Below, one piece after another: positions 5,688 to 7,045 of a DNA stretch of 7,045 bases. The stretch covers positions 1-7,045 of the forward strand of contig USKC01000164.1 of NCBI GenBank assembly GCA_900555195.1, read 5' to 3'. Each line of letters begins with the position of its first letter. Position 1 is the stretch's first letter. Made by a program: the position numbers and the translations under genes. Origin of the DNA: an uncultured Lachnospiraceae bacterium. Lineage in GTDB: Bacteria; Bacillota; Clostridia; Lachnospirales; Lachnospiraceae. The notes under the pieces are model-generated. The model was not told the DNA's origin. It made no database searches and saw only the letters and a program-made list of their open reading frames with translations.

Positions 5688-6932
5688 TCACTGCTGTTCT
5701 TCTTTTCCCTCTTTCAGGCTGTGGATAAACAGCCCGCTGCGGAGCTTTGGTTCAAACCAGGTAGACTTCGGCGGCATCAGGCGCCCAACATCAGCCACGG
5801 CAAATAATTCCTCAATCGACGTAGGATACAGACAGAACGCCGCCCTGCAGTCCTGCCTGCATCTGCGTTCCAGCTCCGAAAGCCCCCTGATTCCTCCCAC
5901 AAAATCGATCCGTCCGTCCGTTCTCGGATCCCGTATTCCCAGAATCGGCCCCAGAATCCGCTCCTGCAGAACGGATACGTCCAGCCCTGCCACGGGATCG
6001 CTTTCAACAGGCAATTTTCTCTCGAGCCGATACCATGCATCCGTAAGATACAATCCGAAAGTCCCTTTTCGTTCCGGCCTGTAAGGCCCGTCCACTTTCT
6101 CTACAAGAAAGGATTCCCCGATCCGGCTGAGGAATTCCTCTTCCGACAATCCGTTCAGATCCTTTACCACTCGGTTATATTCCATAATCATTAATTGATC
6201 GTCCGGAAAAAGCACAGATAAAATGGAATCAAATTCCCCTCCTTCCGGCTTTTCTTTCCTTCTTTGCAACGCAACTCGGATCGCGGAAGCGCAGCGATGA
6301 TGTCCGTCCGCAATATAGAGCGACTCCACTTTTGCAAAGGCTTCCTGAAGCTTCCCAATCTCTTCTTCTCCGTCAATCCGCCATGCCCGGTGCGCGATTC
6401 CATCTAAAGACCGGAAATCATACAGCCTGTCTTTCCTCTTACAGCGCTCCACGATCGCATCAATTTCCGTCCTGGAACGATACGCCAGGAAAATCGGCCC
6501 GGTCTGCGCATCGCAGGCATCCACATGGCGCACCCGGTCTTCCTCCTTTTCCCTACGCGTGTTTTCATGCTTTTTGACCACATGATTCAGACAGTCATTT
6601 ACGGATACACAACCCACAACTCCAGTCTGTACCCGCCCGTCCATCTCCAGCTCATATATGTAGTAGGAAGGCTCCTTTTCCTGAACGAATATCCCATCTT
6701 CCATCCGCTCCCACAAAAGACTTCCCGCTTTTTCATAAACTCGTGCGCTCTCCGGATCTGTTCCGGCTGGGAACTGCGTCTCCGCCCTGTCAATCGTCAA
6801 AAATGAAAGCGGTTCTCTCTCCGTTTCCCTTCTCGCTTCCTCTTCACTGTACACATCATATGGCAAGGCTGCAATCCGTTCCTCCAGCCCTTTCCTGGGC
6901 CGGATCGCCCGAAAAGGTCTCACTTCTGCCAT
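5688..6932 (-). CDS. DUF1015 family protein (SerK/SbnI-like)
   Basis: This protein of 414 residues belongs to the DUF1015 family. Characterised relatives, archaeal SerK and staphylococcal SbnI, phosphorylate free L-serine to O-phosphoserine, so a role in serine metabolism is plausible but unproven here. Family marks, numbered from the chosen start, are the opening AEVRPFRAIRP, PYDV (24-27), KHENTRREKEEDR (121-133), ADGHHR (208-213) and the C-terminal MPPKSTWFEPK (386-396). The protein looks soluble and has no signal peptide. I place the start at the ATG at 6930-6932 because AAGGGAG (6945-6939) sits six bases before it and because relatives begin at this point. An in-frame ATG at 6953 would add seven residues (MPRREKK) but has a poorly placed ribosome-binding site. 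The gene precedes glgB by 56 bases. Family members often lie beside serA/serC in clostridia; those genes would be outside this window if present. Family secure, reaction tentative. Confidence 0.9.
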   Translation of the reverse strand: MAEVRPFRAIRPRKGLEERIAALPYDVYSEEEARRETEREPLSFLTIDRAETQFPAGTDPESARVYEKAGSLLWERMEDGIFVQEKEPSYYIYELEMDGRVQTGVVGCVSVNDCLNHVVKKHENTRREKEEDRVRHVDACDAQTGPIFLAYRSRTEIDAIVERCKRKDRLYDFRSLDGIAHRAWRIDGEEEIGKLQEAFAKVESLYIADGHHRCASAIRVALQRRKEKPEGGEFDSILSVLFPDDQLMIMEYNRVVKDLNGLSEEEFLSRIGESFLVEKVDGPYRPERKGTFGLYLTDAWYRLERKLPVESDPVAGLDVSVLQERILGPILGIRDPRTDGRIDFVGGIRGLSELERRCRQDCRAAFCLYPTSIEELFAVADVGRLMPPKSTWFEPKLRSGLFIHSLKEGKEEQQ

Positions 6933-6938
6933 TTTCTT

Positions 6939-6945
6939 CTCCCTT
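6939..6945 (-). promoter_or_regulatory. Ribosome-binding site deciding the DUF1015 start
   Basis: AAGGGAG on the minus strand lies six bases before the ATG at 6932. The alternative ATG at 6953 has only a GGA about 14 bases upstream. The site lies inside the longer reading frame, which is why an automatic longest-frame call would overextend the protein by seven residues. Confidence 0.7.
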
Positions 6946-6979
6946 CGCGGCATGGTGGCCGCTATTTTTCCTTATCTCC

Positions 6980-7008
6980 AGTATACCTTATCCCTTTCCC
7001 GGTTACAA
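6980..7008 (-). promoter_or_regulatory. Promoter of the DUF1015 gene
   Basis: On the minus strand TTGTAA (7008-7003) and TATACT (6985-6980) are separated by exactly 17 bases; they match the consensus at four and five of six positions. Transcription would begin near 6973, leaving a leader of about 40 bases before the ATG at 6932. The remaining bases to 7045 show no gene or terminator. Confidence 0.65.
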
Positions 7009-7045
7009 GCAAAAGCCATCGACGAACATATAAATCCATTTTCCC

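Noticed and set aside
5131..6084. Open frame of 317 codons on the + strand across the glgB/DUF1015 junction
   Set aside because: It is antisense to two well-supported genes and crosses their junction. There is no recognisable domain, so it is a shadow of the coding strand.
6933..6953. Upstream ATG for the DUF1015 protein (seven extra residues MPRREKK)
   Set aside because: The better ribosome-binding site and the usual family N-terminus both support the ATG at 6932.

Overview
The window looks like a chromosomal segment from a Gram-positive anaerobe of the Clostridia, most likely a Lachnospiraceae-type gut bacterium. The reasons are purine-rich Shine-Dalgarno sites, TTGACA/TATAAT-type promoters, a glycogen branching enzyme with a lysine/alanine-rich tail, a DUF1015 protein, and an IS1634-type insertion sequence of a kind common in that group. 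The assignment is inferred from gene content and style, not from a database search.

Layout. Positions 1-60 are a short flank with no gene I can name. Positions 61-2036 are best explained as an insertion sequence. It has a 10-bp inverted repeat at its ends, an inward-facing terminator hairpin, a strong promoter, a tandem 10-bp repeat in the leader, and one intact 585-aa DDE transposase on the + strand. Positions 2037-2287 are intergenic. They hold a likely + strand terminator, a strong - strand terminator and possibly a scrap of older coding sequence cut by the insertion. From 2288 to 6932 three genes run on the - strand in the order DUF1015 protein, glgB, mscS. Positions 6933-7045 hold the leader and promoter of the DUF1015 gene.

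How the genes work together. The DUF1015 gene has its own promoter (TTGTAA-17-TATACT). The 56-bp gap before glgB holds a second good promoter (TTGACA-18-AATAAT), so glgB and mscS can be expressed separately from the gene upstream. The glgB stop and mscS start overlap as ATGA, which suggests translational coupling of a glycogen branching enzyme to an MscS-type mechanosensitive channel. A well-formed terminator, whose G-U pair is only possible in - strand RNA, closes the unit. The transposase and the mscS unit converge on the 2008-2287 interval.

I found no CRISPR array, tRNA, rRNA or defence system. The points of most interest are the glgB-mscS coupling, the long basic tail on GlgB, and the hairpin that overlaps the transposase promoter. 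None of these amounts to a clearly new system.
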